DNA of 64,000 bases from an uncultured Eubacteriales bacterium (GTDB lineage: Bacteria > Bacillota > Clostridia > Oscillospirales > Oscillospiraceae), in the NCBI GenBank assembly GCA_934572535.1, contig CAKTLJ010000003.1, positions 1 to 64,000 on the forward strand, read 5' to 3'. A program made the translations under genes and the position numbers. The notes beneath the pieces were generated by a model. It worked only from the letters and a program-made list of their open reading frames with translations, was not told the origin of the DNA and did no database searches. This document shows positions 17,499 through 26,192 of the stretch, in pieces (positions within the stretch are counted from its first letter, which is position 1; each line of letters opens with the position of its first letter).

Positions 17499-17550
17499 GC
17501 ACTGGACGCCTATTTTTACACAACACAACAGCAATTGCTGGGAGGATATT

Positions 17551-18468
17551 ATGTTTACAACGGAAACACTACAGCAGGAGATCCGCAGACTCAAGAAGGA
17601 GAACGACGTCTGCATCCTGGCGCACGCATACCAGACCCAAGACATCCTGGAGGTGGCTGACTACATCGGCGACTCCTTCGGCCTGAGCAAACAGGCCGCC
17701 TCGGCGCCCCAGAAGACCGTACTCATGTGCGGCGTCCGCTTCATGGCGGAGACCGCCAAGATCCTCTCTCCTGAGAAGACCGTGCTGCTCTCCCACCCCC
17801 AGGCCGGCTGCCCCATGGCCGAGCAGCTGACGCTGGAAGAGCTGGCCGCGCTGAAAAAGCAGCACCCCGACAGCGTCGTGGTGGCCTACATCAACACCAC
17901 CTCCGCGCTAAAGACCCTCTGTGACGTCTGTGTCACCTCGGCCTCCGCCCTGAAGATCATCCGCGCCCTGCCCCAGAAGGAGGTCCTCTTCATCCCCGAC
18001 TGCAACCTGGGCCAGTGGGTGGCGGACCAGGTCCCGGAGAAGACCTTCCACTTCATTCGCGGGGGATGTCCCATCCACACCCGCGTCACCGCCGCCGATG
18101 TGGCCGCCGCCAAGGCTGCCCACCCCGAGGCCAAGCTTCTGGTCCACCCGGAATGTCTGCCCGAGGTCTCCTCTCAGGCAGACTATGTGGGCAGCACCAC
18201 CGGCATCATGGCCTACGCCCGCGAGAACGACGCCAGTTCCTATATCATCGGCACCGAGAACAGCATCGTCCAGCACCTACAGTTCGAGCTGCCCGACAAA
18301 GCCTTCTATCCCCTCTCCAAGGCCTGCGTCTGCGAGGATATGCGCCTGACCACCCTCCTGGATGTGTACAACTGCGTCCGGGGCGCGGGCGGCGAGGAGA
18401 TCAAGCTCTCTCCCGAAGTTCGCACCGAAGCCCAGCGGAGCATCGACGCTATGCTGGCTTTCGGCTAA
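17551..18468 (+). CDS. nadA: quinolinate synthase
   Basis: Condenses iminoaspartate with dihydroxyacetone phosphate to quinolinate using a [4Fe-4S] cluster. 305 residues from the ATG at 17551, which follows GGGAGG; the frame is open upstream, but an earlier start would overlap the promoter. Likely cluster ligands are C60 (before GVRFMAETA), C202 (HPEC) and C259 or C261 (KACVCEDM). Divergent from nadB with a shared operator, so the two halves of the pathway are controlled together. Confidence 0.95.
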   Translation: MFTTETLQQEIRRLKKENDVCILAHAYQTQDILEVADYIGDSFGLSKQAASAPQKTVLMCGVRFMAETAKILSPEKTVLLSHPQAGCPMAEQLTLEELAALKKQHPDSVVVAYINTTSALKTLCDVCVTSASALKIIRALPQKEVLFIPDCNLGQWVADQVPEKTFHFIRGGCPIHTRVTAADVAAAKAAHPEAKLLVHPECLPEVSSQADYVGSTTGIMAYARENDASSYIIGTENSIVQHLQFELPDKAFYPLSKACVCEDMRLTTLLDVYNCVRGAGGEEIKLSPEVRTEAQRSIDAMLAFG

Positions 18469-18483
18469 CTTTTCTTGGCAAGC

Positions 18484-18530
18484 AAAAAACGTCATTGGAT
18501 CCCCCCAAAAGGGTCCGATGACGTTTTTTG
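18484..18530 (+). terminator. terminator of nadA
   Basis: A stem AAAAAACGTCAT.. / ..ATGACGTTTTTT ending in a T run, lying just past the nadA stop. Confidence 0.85.
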
Positions 18531-18542
18531 TCGCTTTTTACG

Positions 18543-19517
18543 TTATCGATTCTTTTCCCGGAAGTCCAGCATTTCCATGGCAGACAGGAGCAGGTCGGCG
18601 GCCTGGGCCCGGGTCAGCTCCTCCTTGAGGTCGCTACGCTTCTCCAGGATCCCCACAGCCTCCAGGTTCACCACCGACTGATAGGCCCACACGGGGGCGG
18701 CATCCTCCGCCAGATCGCCGGAGGCTGCCACGTCGGAGACCCGCAGCAGACGGTTCAGCATCACCGCCGCCTCGCTCTGGGTGATCGTCCGGTCAGGGGA
18801 AAAGGCCACGCCGTCGGCCGCAGCGCCGGATCCCTGGACCATGCCGGAGCGCAGCGCCGAGGCCACATAGGGCTTGGCCCAGACGGAAATACTGTCATCG
18901 TCGGAAAAGCCCGTCCTGGTGGCCTCCGGCAGGGTGTCCATGCCCACCACATCCATGGCCATGGCCAAAAACTCCTCCCGGCTCACAGCGGCGTCCGGCC
19001 GGAAGAGCCAGGTCTCGCCCATCTTTTCCCCCACAAAGATCTTCTTCTCTGCCAGGACGATGGCCGCCTTCTGGGCTGGATGGCCTCCCATGTCGGCGTA
19101 GGTCACCTTGGTGCCGGCCTTGGAGATGCGGATGGAGACGATGGCAGGCCGGGAGACATTCCCCTGGCTGTCCTCCGCCACATACTCGAAGGCGTCCTTG
19201 CCCAGCTTGTTCTCATAGGGGGTGTAGGTGAAGTGCGCGCCGCCCTCCTCGCCAAAGGTCAGCGCGCCCCGGGCGGGGTTCTTGGTGACCCGAAAGGTCA
19301 CCGGGTCGCCCTCCGGGTCCACCGCGGACAGGGTCCCGGTGACCGCCACGTTTTTGTAGGTGGTCAGGCTCAGGTTTTCCGCGATGGGCAGCGCGCTCTC
19401 GCCGGAGGCCCGGTCGTCGTGGTCAAAGAAGGCCTGCGCGGGCAGGGTCAGGGAAAACAAAAGGGCGGTGAGCAGCAAGAAAAACCCACCGCGCCGAAAA
19501 AAGGATGGATGCGACAT
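18543..19517 (-). CDS. secreted SLH-domain protein with a cadherin/Ig-like module
   Basis: 324 residues. Residues 1-29 are a Sec signal peptide ending near LPAQA. Residues 40-135 form a bacterial Ig/cadherin-like repeat (LSAVDPEGDPVTFRVT and FEYVAEDSQGNVSRP are typical). The rest resembles three degenerate S-layer homology repeats (FRPDAAVSREEFLAMAMDVV, FSPDRTITQSEAAVMLNRLL, final ELTRAQAADLLL), which bind secondary cell-wall polymer. Likely a peptidoglycan-attached surface protein. It lies 54 bases behind the FtsW/RodA gene on the same strand. Partner and exact role unknown. Confidence 0.85.
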   Translation of the reverse strand: MSHPSFFRRGGFFLLLTALLFSLTLPAQAFFDHDDRASGESALPIAENLSLTTYKNVAVTGTLSAVDPEGDPVTFRVTKNPARGALTFGEEGGAHFTYTPYENKLGKDAFEYVAEDSQGNVSRPAIVSIRISKAGTKVTYADMGGHPAQKAAIVLAEKKIFVGEKMGETWLFRPDAAVSREEFLAMAMDVVGMDTLPEATRTGFSDDDSISVWAKPYVASALRSGMVQGSGAAADGVAFSPDRTITQSEAAVMLNRLLRVSDVAASGDLAEDAAPVWAYQSVVNLEAVGILEKRSDLKEELTRAQAADLLLSAMEMLDFREKNR

Positions 19518-19571
19518 GGGAATACCTCCTCATTCTTCAAAGTATTCCTAGTCTTCCCCCGCCGTCCTCCC

Positions 19572-20708
19572 TTATACGCGGCGCCGCCTGCCGCTTCCTG
19601 GGCGTCCGTCCCGCTCCAGGGACAGGAGCACCCCCACCGCCCCGAAGCCGACGATGAGAGAGGAGCCGCCATAGCTGAAAAAGGGCAGGGTCACCCCCAC
19701 CACCGGGGCGGCATACAAGCACATGGCCACGTTCAGGAGGGTCTGGGCCCCCAGCATCCCGGCCACGCCCATGGCGGTGTAGGACAGCAGCCTGTCCGCC
19801 CGCCGGGCCAGCAGGATACAGCCCAGGACGATGCCCCCCAGCAGGAGCAGGATCGCCCAGCAGCCCACCAGGCCCAGCTCCTCCCCCGCCACGGAAAAGA
19901 TGAAGTCCGTGTGCCGGGCAGGCAGGGCCGAGGCGGAGAGACTTTGGGTCTGGATCCCCTGGAGGTAGCCCTGTCCGGTGAGCTGCCCGGAGCCGATGGC
20001 CAACAGGCTTCGCTCCTGCTGAAACCCCTTTCCCAAGGGGTCCAACTCGTGGTCCAGAACCACCAGAAAGCGCATACGGACATACTCCGGCAGCCGGGAC
20101 CACAGCAGGAAGACCGCCCCAAGGCCCAGAGCCACCTCCCCCAGCAGCCACAGGGGATGGACCCCCGCCGACCAGAGCATCACCAGGTAGATGGCGAGAT
20201 ACACCACCACCATGCCAATGTCCCCGGAGACGCCATACAGAAGGCCGCACAGGGCCAGCGCGTGCAACCCCAGCAGGAGAACGGCCACGGGCCGGTCCAG
20301 GCCCTTCTTCTCCAGGGCGATCAGCTGGAGCGCCAGCAGGAGGATGAACAAAAGCTTTACGACCTCCGCCGGTTGGAGGTTGAACTGTCCGCCGGGCAGG
20401 GCGATCCAGCTCTTGTTCCCGGTCCCGTCGTCGTTGCCCAGGGGGACCAGCAGCAGGAGCAGCCCCACGCTGACCGGGGGCAGCAGCCACCAGAGCCTGT
20501 CCAGCAGGGTCCGGAGGGGCAGAACCGACAGGAGGAGGCACAGACCTACCCCCAGCGCCAGGGCCACCGCCTGCTTGGAGGCCGCGCTGTGGAGCGCCGC
20601 GTCGTAGCGGGTGGCAGAGAAGATCAGCGCCAGCCCATACAGGGAGGCCAGCAGGCAGAGAAGCGGCAGCCCCCACCTTCCCTTGCGCCTGGTCCGTCCA
20701 TATTCCAT
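19572..20708 (-). CDS. FtsW/RodA/SpoVE-family peptidoglycan glycosyltransferase
   Basis: Polytopic SEDS membrane protein that polymerises lipid II. 378 residues from the ATG at 20708, four bases after GGAGGAG; the open frame further upstream has no ribosome site. About ten hydrophobic segments are visible. The family signature VTLPFFSYGGSSLI is near the C terminus, and NQ/KSWIALPGGQFNLQP-type loop residues occur mid-protein. Whether it serves elongation (RodA), division (FtsW) or spore cortex (SpoVE) cannot be told; no partner PBP or mre gene is adjacent. Confidence 0.88.
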   Translation of the reverse strand: MEYGRTRRKGRWGLPLLCLLASLYGLALIFSATRYDAALHSAASKQAVALALGVGLCLLLSVLPLRTLLDRLWWLLPPVSVGLLLLLVPLGNDDGTGNKSWIALPGGQFNLQPAEVVKLLFILLLALQLIALEKKGLDRPVAVLLLGLHALALCGLLYGVSGDIGMVVVYLAIYLVMLWSAGVHPLWLLGEVALGLGAVFLLWSRLPEYVRMRFLVVLDHELDPLGKGFQQERSLLAIGSGQLTGQGYLQGIQTQSLSASALPARHTDFIFSVAGEELGLVGCWAILLLLGGIVLGCILLARRADRLLSYTAMGVAGMLGAQTLLNVAMCLYAAPVVGVTLPFFSYGGSSLIVGFGAVGVLLSLERDGRPGSGRRRRV

Positions 20709-20869
20709 GCTCCTCCCCCCCTCTTCGTTTCCTTTTATTCTATATCCTACCGGAATTTGTGCATAAAATTTGTCAGGAAGGGGTGCAACCCACCGCCTTT
20801 TATGATAAAATGTTTGCGCATGTGCCCACGGGCACCGCAACCAAATCGAAGATAAAGGAAGCAGATCCT

Positions 20870-21295
20870 ATGGAAAGATATTCTGCAAGCGTGGAGGAGA
20901 CCGAAGCCCTGGGCCAGGAACTGGTCGAGAAGATGCCGCCCGGCACGGTGGTGGCCTTCACCGGCGACCTTGGGGCGGGCAAGACCGCCTTTGTCCGGGG
21001 CATGGCGCGGGGCCTGGGGATCACCCAACGCGTCACCAGCCCCACCTTCACCATCGTCAACGAGTACGAGGGCGGGCGGCTCCCTCTGTTCCACTTTGAC
21101 ATGTACCGTCTCCTCTCCTCCGAGGAGCTCTTTGACATCGGCTGGGAGGACTTCCTCAGCCGCAAGGGCATCTGCGCCGTGGAGTGGAGCGAGAACATCC
21201 AGGACGCCCTGGAGCCCGACACCGTCTCCATCGACATTCGCCGCGCCCAAGGGGACGACCAGCGGATCATTACCATAAAGGGGATGGAACCATGA
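20870..21295 (+). CDS. tsaE: tRNA t6A synthesis ATPase TsaE
   Basis: P-loop ATPase helping TsaB-TsaD make N6-threonylcarbamoyladenosine at position 37 of ANN-decoding tRNAs. 141 residues from the ATG at 20870. Walker A is GDLGAGKT at residues 32-39, followed by [10 protein letters not shown] and the HFDMYRL motif. Its stop overlaps the tsaB start (ATGA). The other window gene for this pathway is tsaC at 35.3 kb; tsaD is not present here. Confidence 0.95.
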   Translation: MERYSASVEETEALGQELVEKMPPGTVVAFTGDLGAGKTAFVRGMARGLGITQRVTSPTFTIVNEYEGGRLPLFHFDMYRLLSSEELFDIGWEDFLSRKGICAVEWSENIQDALEPDTVSIDIRRAQGDDQRIITIKGMEP

Positions 21296-22011
21296 AAATT
21301 TTAGCCCTGGAGTCCTCCGCCGTGGCCGCCTCCGTGGCGCTGTGCGAGGAGGAGGCCCTCATCGCACAGACCTTCCGAAACACCGGCCTGACCCACAGCC
21401 AGACCCTGCTGCCCATGGCCGAGCAGCTGCTCAGCGGCTGCGGCCTCACCATGAAGGACGTGGACCTGGTGGCTGTGGCCGAAGGCCCCGGCTCGTTCAC
21501 CGGCCTGCGCATCGGCGTGGCCGCCGCCAAGGGGCTGGCCTGGGCCGCCGAGCTGCCCTGCGCCGGCTGCTCCACCCTGGAGTCCATGGCCTGGAACCTG
21601 GCCGGATGGGACGGCGAGGTCTGCGCCGCCATGGACGCCCGCAGAAAGCAGGTCTACAACGCCCGCTTCCGGGTGGATGGCCTCCGCCCCCATCGGATCA
21701 CCCCCGACCGGGCCATCGCCCTGGAGGACCTGGTCAACGAGCTGAAGGGCACGGAAACCACCCAGATCGTGGTGGGCGACGGCGCGAAGCTCTGTTATGA
21801 TGCCCTCACCGCCGCCGGGATCCCCGCCCGGCTGGCTCCCCCCAACCTGCGGATGCAGAGCGCCTGGGGGGTGGCTCGACTGGCCCTGGAACAGGCCCGG
21901 GCCGGGTACACCCTCACCCCCGGGGAGCTGGTCCCCGTCTATCACCGCCTGTCCCAGGCCGAACGGGAGCGGCTGGAACGGGAACAGGCCGCCCAAACGA
22001 AAGGAGACTGA
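21292..22011 (+). CDS. tsaB: tRNA t6A synthesis protein TsaB
   Basis: ASKHA-fold scaffold, an inactive TsaD paralogue, that dimerises with TsaD. 239 residues from the ATG overlapping the tsaE stop. The N terminus has [14 protein letters not shown], and the family motif [20 protein letters not shown] is at about residues 63-82. The frame extends upstream within tsaE but without a ribosome site. Followed three bases later by upp. Confidence 0.95.
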   Translation: MKILALESSAVAASVALCEEEALIAQTFRNTGLTHSQTLLPMAEQLLSGCGLTMKDVDLVAVAEGPGSFTGLRIGVAAAKGLAWAAELPCAGCSTLESMAWNLAGWDGEVCAAMDARRKQVYNARFRVDGLRPHRITPDRAIALEDLVNELKGTETTQIVVGDGAKLCYDALTAAGIPARLAPPNLRMQSAWGVARLALEQARAGYTLTPGELVPVYHRLSQAERERLEREQAAQTKGD

Positions 22012-22014
22012 ACC

Positions 22015-22644
22015 ATGGAACACGTACATCTTTTAGACCACCCTCTTTTGCAGCACAAGCTGTCCGTCCTGCGGGATGAGAACACCAGCGTCAAGGATTT
22101 TCGCGAGATCGTCAGCGAAGTGGCCACCCTCATGTGCTACGAGGCCACCCGCGACCTGCCGCTGAAAGAGATCGAGGTCCAGACCCCCGTGGCCAAGGCC
22201 ATCACCCACCAGATTTCCGGCAAGAAGCTGGCCATCGTCCCCATACTCCGGGCGGGCCTGGGCATGGTGGACGGCATCCTCACCCTGATCCCCGGAGCCA
22301 AAGTCGGCCACATCGGCCTCTTCCGCGACCCCGAGACCCTGGAACCCGTGAAGTACTACTGCAAGATGCCCACGGACATCGCCCAGCGGGACGTCATCGT
22401 CCTGGACCCCATGCTGGCCACCGGCGGTTCCGCCTCCGCCGCCATCTCCTTCCTCAAGGAATACGGCGTGACCCACATCAAGCTGATGAACATCCTGGCT
22501 GCCCCCGAGGGAGTCGCCCGGGTCCGGGCTGACCACCCCGACGTGGAGATCTACATCGCCGCGCTGGATGAAAAGCTCAACGACCACGGCTACATCGTCC
22601 CCGGTCTGGGAGACGCCGGCGACCGCATTTTCGGCACCAAATAA
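22015..22644 (+). CDS. upp: uracil phosphoribosyltransferase
   Basis: Salvages uracil to UMP using PRPP. 209 residues, exactly the family size. The PRPP-binding loop [14 protein letters not shown] is near residues 124-137, and the uracil-binding [12 protein letters not shown] closes the protein. ATG preceded by AAAGGAG. Third gene of tsaE-tsaB-upp. No obvious terminator before the tRNA-Leu promoter. Confidence 0.96.
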   Translation: MEHVHLLDHPLLQHKLSVLRDENTSVKDFREIVSEVATLMCYEATRDLPLKEIEVQTPVAKAITHQISGKKLAIVPILRAGLGMVDGILTLIPGAKVGHIGLFRDPETLEPVKYYCKMPTDIAQRDVIVLDPMLATGGSASAAISFLKEYGVTHIKLMNILAAPEGVARVRADHPDVEIYIAALDEKLNDHGYIVPGLGDAGDRIFGTK

Positions 22645-22682
22645 GGCGTTAAAAACTTTTTTGAAAAAAGGCGAAAAAATGC

Positions 22683-22711
22683 TTGACTTTTTCGTCCCCG
22701 GATGCTATTAT
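22683..22711 (+). promoter_or_regulatory. promoter of the first tRNA-Leu(CAG)
   Basis: TTGACT, 17-base spacer, TATTAT. Confidence 0.8.
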
Positions 22712-22749
22712 AAGTCCTGCGCTGAGCGACACGGCCCGGTGCAAGACAT

Positions 22750-22837
22750 GCGCGAGTGGTGGAATTGGCAGACTCGCTAGATTCAGGTTCTAGTGTGCTT
22801 TACGCACGTGCGGGTTCAAGTCCCGCCTCGCGCACCA
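22750..22837 (+). tRNA. tRNA-Leu (CAG), copy 1
   Basis: 88 nt with acceptor GCGCGAG/CTCGCGC, long variable arm, anticodon loop TTCAGGT (CAG) and encoded CCA. Confidence 0.96.
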
Positions 22838-22841
22838 AGAT

Positions 22842-22873
22842 AACTCCGAAGCTTCGGCTTCGGAGTTTTTTGT
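22842..22873 (+). terminator. terminator of tRNA-Leu copy 1
   Basis: ACTCCGAAGC-TTCG-GCTTCGGAGT stem followed by six T. Confidence 0.9.
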
Positions 22874-22932
22874 TTGCCTCCATGCCCTCAAGCAGCATAG
22901 AAAAACTTTTTTGAAAAAGGACGAAAAAGCGC

Positions 22933-22961
22933 TTGACTTTCCCTATCCCAGGTGGTATTAT
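22933..22961 (+). promoter_or_regulatory. promoter of the second tRNA-Leu(CAG)
   Basis: TTGACT, 17-base spacer, TATTAT; a diverged copy of the first promoter. Confidence 0.8.
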
Positions 22962-23000
22962 AAATCTCGCACTGAGCGAGTACGTTCGGCGCAGGCATGT

Positions 23001-23088
23001 GCGCGAGTGGTGGAATTGGCAGACTCGCTAGATTCAGGTTCTAGTGTGCTTTACGCACGTGCGGGTTCAAGTCCCGCCTCGCGCACCA
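23001..23088 (+). tRNA. tRNA-Leu (CAG), copy 2
   Basis: 88 nt, base-for-base identical to copy 1 and 251 bases downstream of it. Confidence 0.96.
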
Positions 23089-23092
23089 AGAT

Positions 23093-23127
23093 AACTCCGA
23101 AGCTTCGGCTTCGGAGTTTTTCTTTTT
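23093..23127 (+). terminator. terminator of tRNA-Leu copy 2
   Basis: Same ACTCCGAAGC stem as copy 1, with a TTTTTCTTTTTT tail. Confidence 0.9.
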
Positions 23128-23131
23128 TATC

Positions 23132-23160
23132 TTGATATCCCCCAAAGAATCCGCTATACT
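23132..23160 (+). promoter_or_regulatory. promoter of the AI-2E family gene
   Basis: TTGATA, 17-base spacer, TATACT, 38 bases before the ATG. Confidence 0.75.
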
Positions 23161-23197
23161 CCTCTTTACCATTCCTTCCTGAAACGGAGGTCACCCC

Positions 23198-24346
23198 ATG
23201 GACCCAAACAAGTATCCCTTAAAACGCACCCTGGGCGTCATCACCTTTGCCCTGCTGCTCTACTGGGGCCTACAGCATCCCAGCCAGGTGACGCTTCTCC
23301 TCTCCACTCTCTTTGCCCTGATCTCTCCCTTCGTCATCGGCTGCGCCATCGCCTTCATCCTCAACGTGCTTCTGCGGCCGGTGGAGCAGGCCTGGGACCG
23401 GCTCTGGGCGAAGAGACCCGCGCCCATACTGCAAACGCTCAAGCGGCCGGTCTGCCTGCTCTTCAGCACCGTAGTGGTCGCGGGGGTCATCTTTGCCCTC
23501 TTCTTCATCGTGCTCCCCGCCCTGAAGGACAGCGTGGAGAGCTTCGCGGCCCTCCTGCCCCAGCACCTGGCCACCCTGGAGCACCGCTGGACGGAGCTGA
23601 GCGAGCTGCTGAGCCAGTACGGCGTCGTGCTGCCCGCCTTCTCCCTGGACCTGGAACGCATCTATACCGCCGCCCTCCGCTTCCTCACCAATTATGGCCA
23701 TACCTTGATGGACACCACCATCGGGCTGACCACCACCCTCTTCTCGGCGGCGGTCCGCTTCGTGCTGGCTCTGGTCTTCTCCCTCTACGTTTTGGCGCAA
23801 AAGGAGACCCTGGCCCGTCAGGTCACCAAGACCATGCGAGCCCTGCTGCCCGAGAAGCGAGCCACCCGGCTCATGGAGCTGGCCGCCCTGACCAACAAGA
23901 CCTTCTCCAACTTCATCACCGGCCAGCTCACCGAGGCGGTGATCCTGGGGACCCTGTGCTTCGTGGGCATGGCCCTCTTCAAGATGCCCTACGCTTCGGT
24001 GATCTCCGTCTTCATCGGCTTCACCGCGCTCATCCCCATTTTCGGCGCCTTCATCGGCGTCATCGTCGGCGCCTTCCTCATCCTGCTGATCAGCCCAGTC
24101 AAAGCCCTTTGGTTCGTCGTCTTCATTCTGGTCCTCCAGCAGATCGAAGGCAACCTGATCTATCCCCGGGTGGTGGGAAAATCGGTGGGTCTGCCGGGGA
24201 TCTGGGTGCTGGCCGCCGTCACCGTGGGCGGCAACGCCTTCGGCCTGGCCGGGATGCTCCTCAGCGTCCCGATCTGCTCGGTGCTCTACACCCTCCTCCG
24301 CCAGCTGGTCAACAGCCGCCTGGACCAGAAGGGACTGGAGGGCTAG
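23198..24346 (+). CDS. AI-2E family transporter (PerM/YtvI-like membrane protein)
   Basis: 382-residue inner-membrane protein with about seven to eight hydrophobic segments: two or three near residues 12-50, one at 85-110, one at 185-205, and a cluster at 240-345. A long non-membrane stretch lies at 115-180. The central NKTFSNFITGQLTEAVILG and GFTALIPIFGAFIG segments are characteristic of the AI-2E exporter family. Members are proposed exporters of signalling molecules or ions, but most, including the YtvI-like Firmicutes group, have no proven substrate. It is monocistronic with promoter and terminator. Confidence 0.88.
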   Translation: MDPNKYPLKRTLGVITFALLLYWGLQHPSQVTLLLSTLFALISPFVIGCAIAFILNVLLRPVEQAWDRLWAKRPAPILQTLKRPVCLLFSTVVVAGVIFALFFIVLPALKDSVESFAALLPQHLATLEHRWTELSELLSQYGVVLPAFSLDLERIYTAALRFLTNYGHTLMDTTIGLTTTLFSAAVRFVLALVFSLYVLAQKETLARQVTKTMRALLPEKRATRLMELAALTNKTFSNFITGQLTEAVILGTLCFVGMALFKMPYASVISVFIGFTALIPIFGAFIGVIVGAFLILLISPVKALWFVVFILVLQQIEGNLIYPRVVGKSVGLPGIWVLAAVTVGGNAFGLAGMLLSVPICSVLYTLLRQLVNSRLDQKGLEG

Positions 24347-24361
24347 GCACCTTCTCTGGTA

Positions 24362-24410
24362 AAAACGCACGCTCCGGCAGGCACAAGACCTCGCCGAAGC
24401 GTGCGTTTTG
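24362..24410. terminator. bidirectional terminator
   Basis: AAAACGCACGCT.. / ..GCGTGCGTTTT arms around a GC-rich inner helix, with T tracts on both strands, between the convergent AI-2E and symporter genes. Confidence 0.8.
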
Positions 24411-24414
24411 CAGC

Positions 24415-25938
24415 TTAGTGATGGAAAGAGAGCGGAAGCCGTCTGTGGTTTCCGGAATGAAGCCCCGCGCCCATGATGACCAGGCACACGGCCATGCCCA
24501 GGAACAGAGGGTCGAAGGGAATGGCCAGGAGCTTACCCGCCAGCACGGCAACCGGACCGGCAATGATGGCCGCCAAGGCGAAGCGGCTGGGGATCCTCCC
24601 CTTGAGCCAGAGGCCGCCGCACATGGGCAGGAAGACCACCGCGCCCCGCAGGCCCATGGACAGAAAGCCGAAGTCGTTGATCATCGCGCCGGGGACCAGG
24701 ATGGCCACGGCGGCGGCGATCACCAGAATGACCATGATGGTACCGCGGGTGACCTCCAGGTTGATCCCGGACTCCTTCACCTTGGGGTTCTTCCGGGCAA
24801 AGATGTCCGTGACCAGGATGGAGGCCATGCCCAGGGCCAGGCCGGAGCCGCCGCCCACCACGGTGATAAACAGGGTGCCCAGGACGATGCCGCCCAAAAG
24901 CTTGGGCATAAAGTTCACCACGAACACCGGGAAGACCTGGGACGTGGACGCGATCTGGATGAGCCCATCCGGGACGGACTGGCCCATGGCCTGAAGGGCC
25001 AGAACCTCGTCGGTGGTGATGCAGTGGCCGCGCATGTACAGACCGATGAGGATGCAGGCAATGCCGATGGGCGGGATCAGGAAGGCGCTGAAGAGGGCGC
25101 CCTTCTTGGCCGCGCGCTCCGTCTTGCCGGACCAGATGGCCTGGGCATAGGTCTGCGTTGACAGGACGCCCAGCAGCAGAGACAGGGCCGAGCCAATGTC
25201 CTTGGAGGCGCCTCGGGCCAGCAGAGAGGTGAATCGCGCGTGGACCGATCCGGCGTCCGTGAGGCCGCTGTAGCCGCCCAGGGCCGTCCCCGCCAGCAGG
25301 TCCTGGAGGGAATTCATCAGGCCGGAAAGGCCCCCTGCCATGACGAAAACCAGAATACCACCCAGGATGGAGGTCACATACAGCAGGATGAGCTTGGCCA
25401 CACCGCCCATACCGGCCCCCCACATGCCGCCGAAGATCACATAGAAGGCCATGAGGGCAATGGAGATCGCGGCGGCCGCCAGCCGGTTGATGGGGAAGAT
25501 CGTGATCAGCAGCGCCGTGGCGGACAGGACCTGGGCCACCACGCTGATAAACATACCGATGGAGCAGAACGCGCTGCCCAGAGACTCCGCCTTGGCGCCG
25601 TACTCCTTAGAGACGATCTGCAGCAGGGTGGAACATCCGCTGTTCCGGAGGGGTGCCGCATAGCCAATGGCCAGGATCAGGCAGCCAATGCCCGAGCCGA
25701 GGGTGAACCACCAGGCAGACATACCATAGGAAAAGGCCAGCTGCGCGGTACCGATGGTGGCCTGTCCGCTGACCAGCGTACCCATGATGGCACCGCAGAC
25801 GATCCAGGCGCCCGCCCGGCTGCCGCCGCTGGAAAAGTCCGCAGCGGACACGACCTTCCGCCCGGACTGAATTCCAATTCCGATGATCAGGGCAATGGTG
25901 GCCAGCAGGCCCACCACGTGCAAGGGACTCAAATGCAT
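24415..25938 (-). CDS. sodium:solute symporter (SSS family)
   Basis: 507-residue membrane protein with about thirteen hydrophobic segments, the usual SSS topology. GSRAGAWIVCGAIMGTLVSG near residues 40-60 and the sodium-site-like VVGGGSGLALGMASI near 365 fit the LeuT-fold symporters. The substrate (carboxylate, amino acid, sugar or vitamin) cannot be read from sequence. ATG follows GAGAGGAAG. Single gene with its own promoter about 150 bases upstream. Confidence 0.88.
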   Translation of the reverse strand: MHLSPLHVVGLLATIALIIGIGIQSGRKVVSAADFSSGGSRAGAWIVCGAIMGTLVSGQATIGTAQLAFSYGMSAWWFTLGSGIGCLILAIGYAAPLRNSGCSTLLQIVSKEYGAKAESLGSAFCSIGMFISVVAQVLSATALLITIFPINRLAAAAISIALMAFYVIFGGMWGAGMGGVAKLILLYVTSILGGILVFVMAGGLSGLMNSLQDLLAGTALGGYSGLTDAGSVHARFTSLLARGASKDIGSALSLLLGVLSTQTYAQAIWSGKTERAAKKGALFSAFLIPPIGIACILIGLYMRGHCITTDEVLALQAMGQSVPDGLIQIASTSQVFPVFVVNFMPKLLGGIVLGTLFITVVGGGSGLALGMASILVTDIFARKNPKVKESGINLEVTRGTIMVILVIAAAVAILVPGAMINDFGFLSMGLRGAVVFLPMCGGLWLKGRIPSRFALAAIIAGPVAVLAGKLLAIPFDPLFLGMAVCLVIMGAGLHSGNHRRLPLSFHH

Positions 25939-26089
25939 GATAATAGTCGCTTCCTCTCATATTCTTCAGACGCAAAAAACCGGCAATGAGAGCGCACGCG
26001 ATCAAACACTCCATCAGCCGGCCTTCAAATAGATTCCGAGGACGGGGCGCCGCTCTCCTCCATTCAAAATACAACTCGTTTTCGAGCAC

Positions 26090-26118
26090 ATGGTATCACC
26101 GGAATGTTTTTTTGTCAA
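26090..26118 (-). promoter_or_regulatory. probable promoter of the SSS symporter
   Basis: Minus strand TTGACA, 17-base spacer, TACCAT. It gives a leader of about 145 bases in which no riboswitch was recognised. Confidence 0.6.
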
Positions 26119-26133
26119 GGATAACATTTCTTT

Positions 26134-26168
26134 CCAAGAAAAATTCCCGGGACAAAATGTCCCGGGAA
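26134..26168 (-). terminator. terminator of the SleB-like hydrolase gene
   Basis: Minus strand TTCCCGGGACA-TTT-TGTCCCGGGAA followed by TTTTTCTT. Confidence 0.9.
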
Positions 26169-26192
26169 CGTTTGCGCTCTGTGTACCGGCGT

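Larger units (their letters stand above)
22668..23127 (+). repeat. tandem duplication of a whole tRNA-Leu unit
   Basis: Two head-to-tail units at a 251-base offset, each with promoter, tRNA and terminator. The tRNA and terminator stem are identical; the promoter spacers and upstream leaders have diverged. Confidence 0.9.

Noticed and set aside
25607..26089. Minus-strand 160-codon frame whose start resembles a small hydrophobic transporter subunit
   Set aside because: It has no stop before the symporter start and runs out of frame through the symporter; no separate small subunit can be defined.
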